A stretch of 64,000 bases of DNA from contig VWPU01009616.1 in NCBI GenBank assembly GCA_013398955.1, positions 124,001-188,000 of the forward strand, given 5' to 3'. Positions 34,581 through 44,783 of this stretch are shown here, in pieces. Within the stretch, counting starts at the first letter, position 1. Each line of letters opens with the position of its first letter. The stretch comes from Callaeas wilsoni (lineage: Eukaryota; Chordata; Aves; Passeriformes; Callaeidae). The translations under genes were made by a program, and so were the position numbers. Below the pieces are notes generated by a model. That model was given only the letters and a program-made list of their open reading frames with translations, did no database searches and was not told the origin of the DNA.

Positions 34581-36621
34581 GCTCCTTTATTCTACATAGA
34601 AAATAGCAGTCAATTGCAGGACACTGGGCTCTCTCTGAGGCTTCTGTCCTCAGGCCTTTATTCACTTTTATTTTAATTTTTTATTATGATTTGGTTCCTT
34701 ATCACTGTTAATAGATATGGAATCAAAATGTCTTAATTACAAAATGTGCCTGGATTAAAATACCATGAACAAAACCAGTTTAGGAAAAGCCAGAGGGAAC
34801 TGTGTCCTTTAATCAGCCAGTTTATTAATAATGTAATAAGTTCTCTCAAAGTTCTCTCAGGGCTCACGACTTCCTGATGGAAGATTTTGCTGGAGGGATG
34901 TGAAAGGATCTTGTGCTCAGTGAGCCAAACCACTCCTGGGGCATGAGCTGGACTGCTAAAGAAAAACATTTAAAACTGGGCTTTGTGTTACCTTCAGGGG
35001 GGAGATGTTTAAGCCAAATATAAATAAATAATTGCAGAACCCATGGGAAATAAAACCATAAAATAAATACACAGCAGAGAGATTCGTCCACTTCCAGACC
35101 AGCAAACTCTCAGGGATGCTCAGGAAGTGCTTCTGAGTTGCCCTAATTAAAGGGAGATTTAGGACGTGGCCATCTGTAAATCTATTTTGTCAAGATCAGG
35201 CGTTAATGTAAAAGGAAAATAATTTGGAGAAAGCTCTTGGCTAAAAGCTTCCTATATATACCCACCTGTTCTTCTAAAGGTTTTCTATAGCAACCGTCAA
35301 CAAAGGGCTTTTAGAGCAACAGCATCACTGAACAGAAATGTGGAAGCCGTTATATTTTCTTCTGAAAAATGAATTTTGCCTGGAAATTAAAACTTCAGTG
35401 GCAAAGCTGCATTTTTATGAAATATTCTCATTTTCCTAAGAAATCACCATTTTTAAACTCCGAATTAGGTTTCTTCTGGTCTTCTGTGTGCATCACAATA
35501 ATGTTCACCTTTGTTATGCTCTTTATCCCTGTCTTTTTCCCTCCCTTACCATCAAAAATAATAACAAGGAAATAAAAGATGGCAATGAAATAACGAAAAT
35601 ACAGCAAAGAACCACATCTTTTATTATATTACAGGTCAAAATGGGACTAACTATAAAGACACAGCAAAATGTGATTTCCTCAAAAATGATTTCACAATGG
35701 AAAGACCAGAAATTCCATTTCATTTCTGGAAAAGTGTAACTTCAAAATGCCAACATCTTCATAACTTCTCCCCTCCTTTCCACCTCCTTCCCTCAAAATA
35801 GCTCAGAGATTGGAAAGAGTTGTATTAGAGAATACACTGGATATACAGAATATATACACACACACACATGCACTGAACATCTCTGACCAGCCCCAGGTTC
35901 CAGGCTGTGAATTTCCCTTTTCTCTCACTAAATTGATGAATTTATTTCACATCAAGAATGTTATTGCTTCTAGGAATGTGTGACAGCAGCAGGTGTTTCA
36001 GTTTTTCAAGGAAAACCTGAAAACATCTCCAGGAAGAAGGGCTCAACCACTGTTTTCTGAACCACACCAGGGAACCGATGCAAACTAAAATGAAAATCAG
36101 CAAAAAACCCAAGGAAAGCCTCTTTTTTACAGCTTGAGGAGTCTTCTGATCTGGTTTCTTGCACGGCCCCATCAACTATTTCTCTGTACTGTAAGACTCA
36201 GTCATGGTGCACAACCTTCCTGGACAGTCCATAGCACTGCTAAATTATCACAGAAACAGGAATTCAGGAATTCTGACACACATTCTTGAGAAAGGTACCC
36301 GGTGTCCTGGTAAACATTTCAAACAAACTCATCATTTTGTCCCTGCCTTGAAGGCCACTGAGATCGTTTGGGGTTTGGGACACATCAAACAAAGGAGGGG
36401 CTGAGAATTGGGTTCCGTCAGCCAAGTGAATGCTGATGGAAATCCTACTGCTTTCTTAGACTGTTAAAGAGGGGGTACAGAAGACAAAACCAGACTCCCT
36501 TAGAGCTGCAGAGTGGAGGGGTGAGAGGCACAAGCTGTAACAGGGAAAAGTATTTCACTCATTAAAAATTCACCTGGACACACCCATGAGCGACCTGAGG
36601 TATGCTGGAGCTGCTTTAAGC
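34581..36621. other. AT-rich intronic sequence, CR1-free
   Basis: Two kilobases of AT-rich DNA with a short CA run near 35856-35868. One minus-strand open frame with a predicted membrane segment is listed separately. Confidence 0.5.
35942..36175 (-). other. Small open frame with a membrane-like segment, uncertain
   Basis: 77 codons on the minus strand. A basic N-terminus (CKKPDQKTPQAVKKR) is followed by an uncharged stretch (LSLGFLLIFILVCIGSLVWF) and another basic patch, a pattern typical of a signal-anchor membrane protein. An acceptor-like CTTACAG lies 12 bp before the ATG. The stop codon overlaps an AATAAA hexamer. I do not recognise the sequence, no second exon is apparent, and one such frame in 64 kb can arise by chance. 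Confidence 0.15.
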
Positions 36622-36680
36622 ACAGGCTTGGACCAGAGACTTCCAGAGGTTCTTCCAGTCTAAATTATCTGAGTTTCTAA
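36622..36680 (+). mobile_element. Decayed CR1-like 3' tail
   Basis: GGACCAGAGACTTCCAGAGG then TTCTTCCAGTCTAAATTATC resembles a CR1 terminus in sense orientation. It is diverged, so the subtype is unclear. Confidence 0.55.
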
Positions 36681-36710
36681 AATCCTAATATTCAAATATC
36701 TTCAATTTTA

Positions 36711-36860
36711 CTATCCCAGATTGCTCCAAGCCCCGTCCAGCCTGGCCTTGGACAATCCCAGGGATCCAGGGGCAGCCACAGCTTCTCTGGGCAGCCTGTG
36801 CCAGGGCCTCCCCACCCTCACAGGGAACAATTCCTTCCTCACAGTTAATCTAACCCCACC
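36711..36860 (-). mobile_element. CR1 fragment, type A, lacking its 3' terminus
   Basis: Starts at CTATCCCAGATTGCTCCAAG and runs through GGATCCAGGGGCAGCCACAG to TCACAGTTAATC. The usual final 70 bp are missing, so the outer end was deleted after insertion. Confidence 0.92.
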
Positions 36861-39850
36861 TTCTAATAATCTATTCTATACAATTCCCATGACTTTCATT
36901 TCCAAATGGATCCAGAATTGAACAAAGGGTATCAATGACTGTCTCAAAATCACAAGAAATTCCAAGATCCTTTACCTGTTTCTCCTCAATACCTGCCTCA
37001 TGCCATGTCTGTTACCGTTGGATCAGACATAAGGCAGCAGCTCACTGACTAAATCATTTTAAATTGGATTCTGGCTATTTTTCCAGGATATTGACTCCAT
37101 AACTTGTCTTCTCCATGACTGAACACCTGCACAGTCTTTGTCTCAGCAAACTCTACGTGACATCAATGCTATTTTTGTGGAGAAGGTCAAGCCCTGGCAG
37201 GTACAAAGAGCACAGAACTTCCGAGGTGGAATTCAGTCCACAGCCCCCGTTCTCAGCACAGGAGTTGAACATTTCCTGAATTCCACCCTCCCACAGACAG
37301 CATCTTATGCAGGATGAGTCTTTCAGAGGGAAACAAATGAATGGCTTTTCTCAGAGTAAAAACATTCCTTTCTCCTCACAGCAGAGGTGCTGCCCAGGCT
37401 GAGAGAGGTTGCACTGAGGCATGAAAATGCACATGGCAAAAGTTCTCTCTAGCTTTTGTCCTTCAGTGATCCTCTCTCCATCGTTTTTATGAACATTTCT
37501 ACCAACTGCTTCTCAGTGACATCACTGTCATGGCTAAATCTGACCTCAGCAGCTTCCTTTGCCCAAGTTTTATCTATTTTGGTCTTATAAATGGCCTATA
37601 TACAGACCTAGAATTAATTCTGATGGGCTTTTCTTTTTTTCTGTTTCACAAAATGGACAAGTCCATTTATATCAGGATGGAAATGAACTTCCTACCAATT
37701 ACATCCTTTGAAGCACTTCCCTTCAAAATGACATAATTCACATGAAAACAGTCTGAGAGTCCTCCATGCATTAACTTGGGCACCACATCAAGCACAGTGT
37801 TGTTCATCGTGCTTTTTTCTTTAAAAATGTTTGTTTCTCAATTAATCCACCTACCATTCATGTGTTTCCTTGGTTTCTTATAAATAAACCGTACAGGGGT
37901 TACGGACACTAATATTTATACCTCCGATATTTTTGCTGATACATTTCTTTGGGCTTTAAAAGCCTGAAGTTATTTACAGAACTGGAAGAACAAGATGATG
38001 TTTGATCTTCTATGGATAATTCCATCACTGATGGCAAAAATACTGTGAAAATCCATTGACTTTCACTTCTTTTTCCCTATAAAAAGTTCTTTAACAAAGA
38101 GACATCAAAAAGATTAACAGTCAAACATAGATCTATCTTCCAGAAACCTGAAGGAGTTTGGTTCTCATAGTCTGAGCCCACCTACAAAGTCCAGAACTTC
38201 TCCCAAAATAAGAGCAATTTTTGCCAGGTGCTATTTCTTGTAGTCCCTTTTTCCTTTTCTGCCTGACAGTTGCAGAGCATTTTTGGTGGTTGACCTTCAG
38301 CTTAGGCACAAAGAAGAAACCACAAGATTTGCCCATAAATGCATTTACTGATAAATGCAAATCACAGAACATGATCTAATCCTTCATCCTCGGTTTTCTA
38401 AAAGGGGAACTGTTTTCAAGTGTTACCGTGAGAGTTTAAGAGCATTGGATAGCTGGAATTCAATTCTGATGAAGCGTCTCTGAGACCTTGGACAAGGGGA
38501 AACAGATTTTTTGCTAATCCTCAAACACAGCTGGCAGGTGAAAGGATTAGCAGGGGCTGAGCTTCTCAGTATGAATGAGGAGAGACGTGACACATCAGCA
38601 ATCAGAAAAACTCAGGGTTTGTCTTGATGGCTTTAAAACACCTACTATGCCTGCGAGTAGGTTGAATGTGCCAGCCTGAAGCTCGACATGGGTAATTTTC
38701 CCTGTTCAGAGCCATTTTGGAAGCAATTTGGGTATCAATATCCTCCACTAGCTTTTCTGGAGCTGCAGTAAAGTCACATCTCCCAGCTTGAGCCTTGTCA
38801 TCCTCAAGCCCTAACTGAAGTTATTTTCTTGAGTTTTAGGAGTAGTTTTAGCCTAAACCATCTTTTGTGAGACCTTTGGGAGAGGAGGCATTGAATCTCT
38901 TTGTTATCCTTCGTTTGCACCATCTGTTCCTTGAAAATACTTCCTACCTCTCATCTTATACAGGAATCAGAAGTGGGTTTGGAGACAGAACAATCTTGTG
39001 CTGTGTGACAACAAACACTTGGCCTAAGTCTGTTTGGGGCTTCTAGTGGCTACTGAAATATGAAAATATAAAAATGCAGGAAGTTCCAAAAGCAGAGTCT
39101 GGGTTCTTGCCCAGTTCTGAGCAAACCAAGCAAACCTTGGGCTGCTCCAGATCCCTGTTTAGATTTTATGACACCTAAAATGCAGGTGTCTGGCATGAAT
39201 TCAGAGCACTTCGAATAAGCACTCTGCAGATCCTGCACAGACTACAGCTACCACCTAGACTGGCAAAAAATGGGCCAGCTCCCATTTGCTGCCCCTGAGG
39301 CCCAAAAAACGTGGCACAGCTACACTTCTTTTCCTTCCCAATCCTCCTGGTCACATCCAAAGAGCCAACTGGGAATAGCTCCTTGTCTGTCCAAGTTTTC
39401 TAACCATGTCTGGCCACTATCCAGGTCCAAACCTGTCTGACTGTATAATGAATCCTGATATCATTTTAATAGTGTGGAGAATGACTTTCTAAGTGCCCAA
39501 AGCTCTACTTGGCTCTTCAACAGAACAACACTAACTTGGTCCCAGGCACTTCTGAAGAGTTATTCAGAGTTCTAGGCATGAAGATGGGTCAATCCACTTG
39601 ATTTGAAGCTTAAACATCTGAATGAAGCATTGCCACTACGGACATCCAGCCCTGACTTGGAATTTAAAGCGGTCTCCCGAGGCTGAATGTTCAACTGAAA
39701 AGAGCTCAGCCTTTTGAAAATCAGTGAAAAAAGAAAAAAAATTTCCAATGCATCTGTTGGGTCCTGGCAGGAGAAGGACCCAATGTGTCATTTCTGGAAC
39801 CAAAAATGAGAGGTAGCATCTAGTTTAGTAGGACTCATTTAAAATATAGT
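36861..39850. other. CR1-free AT-rich intronic sequence (3 kb)
   Basis: The composition is unlike the CR1-rich flanks. Open frames at 37530-37736 (plus) and 38133-38372 (minus) show no known motif and no convincing splice structure. Nothing else is recognised. Confidence 0.5.
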
Positions 39851-40007
39851 CGTAGGATCATGGAATTCCAAAATGGATTGGTTGGAAAGGGACCTTAAAA
39901 CTTCTCTAGTTCCAACCCCTGTCATGATCAGGGACACCTTCCACTACTTCAGGTTGCTCCAAGCCTCATCCAACCTGGCCTTGGACTTCCCACTTCCAGG
40001 GATGTGG
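39851..40007 (-). mobile_element. CR1 3' end, type A, about 155 bp
   Basis: CGTAGGATCATGGAATTCC, GGTTGGAAAGGGACCTTAAA, CAGGGACACCTTCCACTAC and CATCCAACCTGGCCTTGGAC. Antisense orientation, 5'-truncated. Confidence 0.93.
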
Positions 40008-41081
40008 GAATTGCAGGCAGGCAGTTCTAGTTAATTTTTTAGGTTCAGCAAAAAGGTGGGGGGAAATTGCCATTGAGTTAGACTGACTCCAGACCCATCC
40101 TGGGACCCTTCCCAGGGGGAGCTGCTCTCTTTCCATGGATAATGGAATGTTCAGGTTAAGTCCATTACTTTTAAACAGCTAAAGCAGGGTAAGATCAGGC
40201 CTCCTCTGAGTTCTTAAGTAATCAAATTGATGTGCTCCTGTTCCCTGGTCCAAAACGTAAGTTCCATCCAGGTTTACGGATCACAGAGGAGATGCTGCTG
40301 GAAAGGAGTGTTCCTGAGTGTTTAGCATGTATTAGGCACCACAGAAAAGCAATCTTCCTCATGCAGGGTGCCCCAGGCCCAGATACGGACACGTCAGTTC
40401 TGTTATGACTCCATTTGAAAGGATTAATTTACTATTAACAAATGGATATTGCTCCAAATGCACCTTTCCCACAGTTCTGGGAGATGGCACGAATGAGCCT
40501 GCTATTATCCCTTGTGCTGGAATATGCACTTATTTTCCCCTTTACAAGAACTAAATACATTGGGAATGCATCTTGTGGGCTGACATTTCCACACATTCCT
40601 ATGTCTGTGTTCCTGCATCTTCCATTACTGAAAGCAACTGATTTAATTGGACTTGTCACTATCCATGATTCCTTCAGCAATGAGGATATTTGCAGCACAT
40701 TGCCTGGAAGCAACTACCACATTAAAGCAATTTTTTAGGGCTCAAGAAATTTTAGAACCACGTGGAAGGTGGTTTGGAGGAGGAGAGAGAGACAAGTGAA
40801 AGACTGTTGGTGATATCTGAACCCTTTTTTCGCTGCCTTTCATAACAGGCCACAGGTTGGATGTGCTGATGGACTTTTCCAAGCAGAAATATTGGCTGGA
40901 ATTATGGTTTAGGTCCCAGGAACCATGACTGATCAGAGGGACGGTGGTCAGTCATCAGATCCCTCTTTTATTTAGGAAGTTTTACAAGCAAACATCACCT
41001 GTGGAGACCTTCACTGCAGGTACAGAGTGGTGGGTGCTGCTTGAGTTCAAAAGATTTCTCAGGGCATTGTTGCTAATATAT
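40008..41081. other. Intronic sequence, nothing recognised
   Basis: Single-copy-looking DNA between CR1 copies. A 98-codon plus-strand frame (40442-40738) has no recognised motif. Confidence 0.5.
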
Positions 41082-41157
41082 AAAATGATAGCATTGGCTT
41101 GGAAGGAACCTTAAAGACCACCTGGTCCCAACCTGCCCCTGTGGGCAGGGATATGTC
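41082..41157 (-). mobile_element. CR1 3' tail, type A
   Basis: AAAATGATAGCATTGGCTTG, GAAGGAACCTTAAAGACC and CCTGTGGGCAGGGATATG. Antisense, about 75 bp. Confidence 0.85.
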
Positions 41158-41311
41158 CTAAAGCCTCATTATTTATTATAAAACAGCAGAATGTGTTTCT
41201 CATTTTTAGTAAATTTATTATTTTTCCTCATAATGACTGGGATTAAGGATATGGGTAATTTAGATCTCCACAAAGTTAATACTCTGCTACAATGGCAGGC
41301 ACTCATCTCTT

Positions 41312-41595
41312 CTGGTGACCAGGGACAGGACCCAGGGAATGGTTGGAGCTGTGTCAGGGGAGGTTTAGGTTGGATATCAGGGAAAAGTTCTTCCCCCAGA
41401 CAGTGGTCAGACACTGAACAGGCTCTCCAGGGAATGGTCATGGCCCCGAGGCTGCCAGAGCTCCAGGAATGTTTGGACAACACTCTCAGGGAAGCACAGG
41501 GTGGGATTGTTGGGGTGTCCTGAGCAGGGCCAAGAGCTGGACTCTGTGATCCTTGTGGGTCCCTTCCAACTCAGGATATTCTGTGATTCCATGAA
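41312..41595 (+). mobile_element. CR1 3' end, type B, about 285 bp (only sense type B copy)
   Basis: CTGGTGACCAGGGACAGGAC, GGTTTAGGTTGGATATCAGG, CTGCCAGAGCTCCAGGAATG, GTGGGATTGTTGGGGTGTCC and GGGTCCCTTCCAACTCAGG, ending in TTCTGTGATTCCATGA. Confidence 0.95.
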
Positions 41596-41787
41596 CTGCC
41601 CCATTAATTCACAGCTGTTTGTGTAGTCATGAAAACCGTACACACAAATTGCACACTGAGGGCCAGCAACTTGTGAATACTTAATTTTAAGTATTTCAAG
41701 ACAGAGAAACTGAGGCCCAAGGAATGTTTGACTCAAGGAAAAGTTAGAGGGTACCAGGCTATGCGCAGAAGTCAGTCCTGGATCCCG

Positions 41788-41990
41788 CTGCTCCAACCCA
41801 TCAGCTCCTGTGAAACTGCCGCTGTCTGAAAGAAGGAACAGGTTTCCCAGAGAAGCTGTGGCTGCCCCATCCCTGGAAGTGTTCCAGGCCGGGTTGGACG
41901 GGGCTTGGAGCAACCTGGGATAGCGGAAGGTATCCCTGCACATGGCAGGGGGTGACTTCCAACCCAAACCATTCCAGGATTCCATGATTC
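41788..41990 (+). mobile_element. CR1 3' end, type A, with the same non-canonical 5' flank as 27.57 kb
   Basis: The CR1 part begins at about 41842 (GTTTCCCAGAGAAGCTGTGG) and ends in CCAGGATTCCATGATTC. The 50 bp before it (CTCCAACCCATCAGCTCC, CTGCCGCTGTCTGAAAG) align with the flank of the copy at 27612. Compared with that copy, about 10 extra bases (AAGGAACAGG) precede the CR1 join. Confidence 0.87.
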
Positions 41991-42339
41991 TAAAGGAGTT
42001 TGCCTTTTCAAGGTTAAAATTCTCAGCCTTGTCATCTCACTCCCAATCAGGTAACCAGTAAATTCAAAACTTTACCTCTCCAACTTTCCCCCCTGACTCC
42101 CCTCCCCGCTCCTTTCCAAGGCACATTTGGTATTTGTTTTGAATCCTGGCCGATTTTCAGTGCGCAAAACCTGATGCCGAGAGTTACTTGATATTCCGAA
42201 GGCGTTATTTTAAGATGAAACAATGTAAATTCTGCCTCGGATGGCAGATGGCTGGCAGTTCACTGTTTGGCAAACCAACTGGTGGGGTATGTTGGAAAGT
42301 CGGAGCAGCAGGTAGTACAGCTCAATTTGAAACGACCAC

Positions 42340-42640
42340 AGATGCTCGGAGAGGCGCGGGGGAAGGGCGCAAGCTGGTCAGGAAATTAAGAACAGTAGTC
42401 AGAGCTCACAGGGGAAAAAAAAATTAAAGAAAAAAAATAAAAATGACAGTAATTAGCTGAAAGTTTTCTTCTCCCAATCAGCACTTTTTGGATGGGAGTT
42501 AGCAAAGATGAGAGCGAGCGTTGTCGCGATCACGCAAACGCAGCACTCCCTTGCTGAGAGCTCCTTCCTGAGCTGTGCCCTGATGGCTTTAAAGCTCTGC
42601 ACCGCTCACGTCCCACGTGAGGGCTGTGGGTTATACAAGC
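42340..42640. other. Small CpG-enriched patch
   Basis: GGAGAGGCGCGGGGGAAGGG and, further on, GAGAGCGAGCGTTGTCGCG with ATCACGCAAACGCAG raise CpG well above the local level. No start site or exon is evident. It may be a fossil or intragenic CpG cluster. Confidence 0.35.
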
Positions 42641-42749
42641 CTTGTGCTGCTCTTTCCAGAGGGATGAACGTCATCCCTGCTGTCCAAGCTGGCTGGGTGC
42701 TTGCCCCTTGATGCAGGCCTCTGGTGCATCCATCTGGAGGTAACAAGCA

Positions 42750-42796
42750 TTAGGTTGGACTCGATGATCCTGGAGGCCTTTTCCGACCTTAATCAT
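42750..42796 (+). mobile_element. CR1 3' tail, type C
   Basis: TAGGTTGGACTCGATGATCC, TGGAGGCCTTTTCCGACC and TTAATCATTGAATC. Its terminus abuts the terminus of an antisense copy that starts directly to the right. Confidence 0.88.
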
Positions 42797-43346
42797 TGAA
42801 TCATAGAATCACTGAATAGTTTGGGCTGGAAGGGACCTTAAAGCTCATCCAGTTCCACCCCGTGCCATGTGCAGGGACGCCTCTCGCTATCCCAAGTTGC
42901 TTCAAGTCCCATCCAGCCTGACCGTAACCACTTTCAGGGATGAGACAGACACAGTTTCTCTGGGCAACCTGTGCCAGGGCCTCACCAGCCTTACAAGGAA
43001 GAATTCCTTCCTAATATTCAATCTAAACCTACTTTCAGTTTAAAACCATTTTCCCTTGTCTTGCCATGCCAGATCCCTGTAAATAAACTCACTCCATCTT
43101 TCTCGTGGGTTCCCTTCAAGTACTGGAAGATCATCCTGAAGCCTTCTCTTCTCCAGGATAAGCAATCCCAATTCTCCCAGCCTTTCCTCACAGCAGAGCT
43201 GCTCCATCCCTCTGATCATCCTGGTGCCTCCTCTGGACTCTCTCCAGCAGCTCCATGTCCTTCATGTACTGGGACCCCAGGGCTGGAGGCAGCTCTGCAG
43301 GTGAGGTCTCACCTGAGTGAGGCAGAGAGGCAGAATCCCCTCCCTA
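42797..43346 (-). mobile_element. CR1 3' end, type A, about 550 bp
   Basis: CATAGAATCACTGAATAGTT through CTGGGCAACCTGTGCCAGGG, CTCCAGGATAAGCAATCCC and GGACTCTCTCCAGCAGCTCC to CTGAGTGAGGCAGAGAGGC. It reaches the degenerate end of the reverse-transcriptase frame. It joins tail-to-tail with the sense copy to its left. Confidence 0.95.
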
Positions 43347-43858
43347 GGATTCCTAGGGATCTCTGCTCCCATCACTTCCCACACTGGGAGTCTGCCCTCC
43401 CCTCGCCATCGGCACCCGCTCCCCCACGAGACGGGAGCTCGGCACCCGCTGCCGGTCTTTCCCAAATTGGTAACTAAGTGGGATGAGTCGCCCTTTGGAG
43501 GAGCCCAGCTTTCTGCACTCCCGCAGCTTTGGGAGCTCAGAGGAACTATCTCACTTCGTGGTAGCTAAAAGTAGCTGTGCTGGATCCCAACGCAAAGGGT
43601 GGGAGCGCTAAACCAGAACTTTGCTCCAACTGTGGAGTGAAATTTTACACCTCCACAGCTCAGCTGACCCATTACCAAGGGCCTGCTGGCACAGGTGGGC
43701 CATGCCCACGTTCTTCTGTGCTCCAGAACTAGGCAGCAGCATCCAAACTGCCTTTTGGGAATGGTCTCTGGCAGGTGCCATCTCCCAAAGAGTGCTTGGG
43801 AAGGGTCTGGGAAGTTCACCAGGGCCGAAACCGTGCCAGGATCAGGCAGAGAAGAACA
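43347..43858. other. Intronic sequence with a short direct repeat
   Basis: TCGGCACCCGCTCCCC and CTCGGCACCCGCTGCC recur about 40 bp apart near 43408-43455 in a locally GC-rich patch. No exon or repeat family is recognised. Confidence 0.45.
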
Positions 43859-44001
43859 TTCCTGAAAGTGTTCAAGGCCGGGTTGGCCAGGGCTTGGAGC
43901 AACCAGGGATACTGGAAGGTGTCCCTGCCCATGGCAGGGGGTGGAACTGGATGATCTTTAAGGTCCCTTCCAACCCAGGCCATTCTGTGATTCTATGATT
44001 C
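43859..44001 (+). mobile_element. CR1 3' end, type A, about 143 bp
   Basis: TGTTCAAGGCCGGGTTGGCC, GTGTCCCTGCCCATGGCAGG, GATCTTTAAGGTCCCTTCC and ATTCTGTGATTCTATGATTC. It is close to consensus, and its tail runs straight into an antisense copy. Confidence 0.94.
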
Positions 44002-44162
44002 AACAATTGAGGTTGGAAAAGACCTCCAAGATCATTGAATGATTCCACCACTGCCCTGGGCAGCCTGTTTCAATGCCTGGCCACGCTTTCAGTGAATAAA
44101 TTATTCCTAATATGCAATTTAAACCTCCCACAGTGCACCTGGAGGCCGTTTCATCCCATTTC
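44002..44162 (-). mobile_element. CR1 3' end, type C, with internal deletion
   Basis: TTGAGGTTGGAAAAGACCTC, CAAGATCATTGAATG, then directly CCACCACTGCCCTGGGCAGC and TTATTCCTAATATGCAATTT. The usual 75 bp or so between the last two blocks are absent compared with the copy at 57738. Confidence 0.9.
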
Positions 44163-44669
44163 TTTCCAGAGAGGGCAGATAACCCAGCAGTAACACAGGC
44201 TGAAGCTCTCCTGTGAAAACAACTGCAGGGTCAGTCCACCGTCAACCTGTAGTTTTGACCTCACCTCAGCCTTACCACAACCCAGTAACACAAAGCGGTT
44301 TTGGACACACTCCTCAACTCTTAACACCCTGCAGTAATGAAGCAGCATTAGGGAAGAACATCTCATTACAAGGGAGCACATTAATTAAATGATCACATGC
44401 TCCAAGACTCTGCATCCACGTTCAAGCTTTCCTACGTGATCATTTCCAGCCTGGATGCTTCCTCCAGGTATTTTTTAACCATGCCCGTGTTGCCTGCTGT
44501 GTATCTCCGGGTGCTAACGAGCTCTGAGTGGTGTTCAGTTTAAGAAATTCCACTCTGAGCCAAGTGTATTGAGGTTTTTTTGCAATTAAGCAATCAACGA
44601 AATCAGGAAATGCCACCTGCACGCTTCCCTCTGGCCCCCAGACAGCACACATGGATCCTTTCATCTGGG

Positions 44670-44783
44670 AAAGGGCTTGGAGCAACCCAGTCCAGTGGAA
44701 GGTGGCCCTGCCCATGGCAGGGAACTGGAACTTGATGGTCTTTAAAGCCCCTTCCAATCCAAACCATTCTGGAATTCTGCAAT
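44670..44783 (+). mobile_element. CR1 3' end, type A, about 114 bp
   Basis: AAGGGCTTGGAGCAACCC, CCCTGCCCATGGCAGGGAAC, GGTCTTTAAAGCCCCTTCC and a decayed tail TTCTGGAATTCTGCAAT. Confidence 0.92.

Noticed and set aside
41407..41985. Longest minus-strand frame of the middle section (192 codons)
   Set aside because: It spans two adjacent CR1 copies of types B and A read antisense. The openness comes from the low stop density of CR1.
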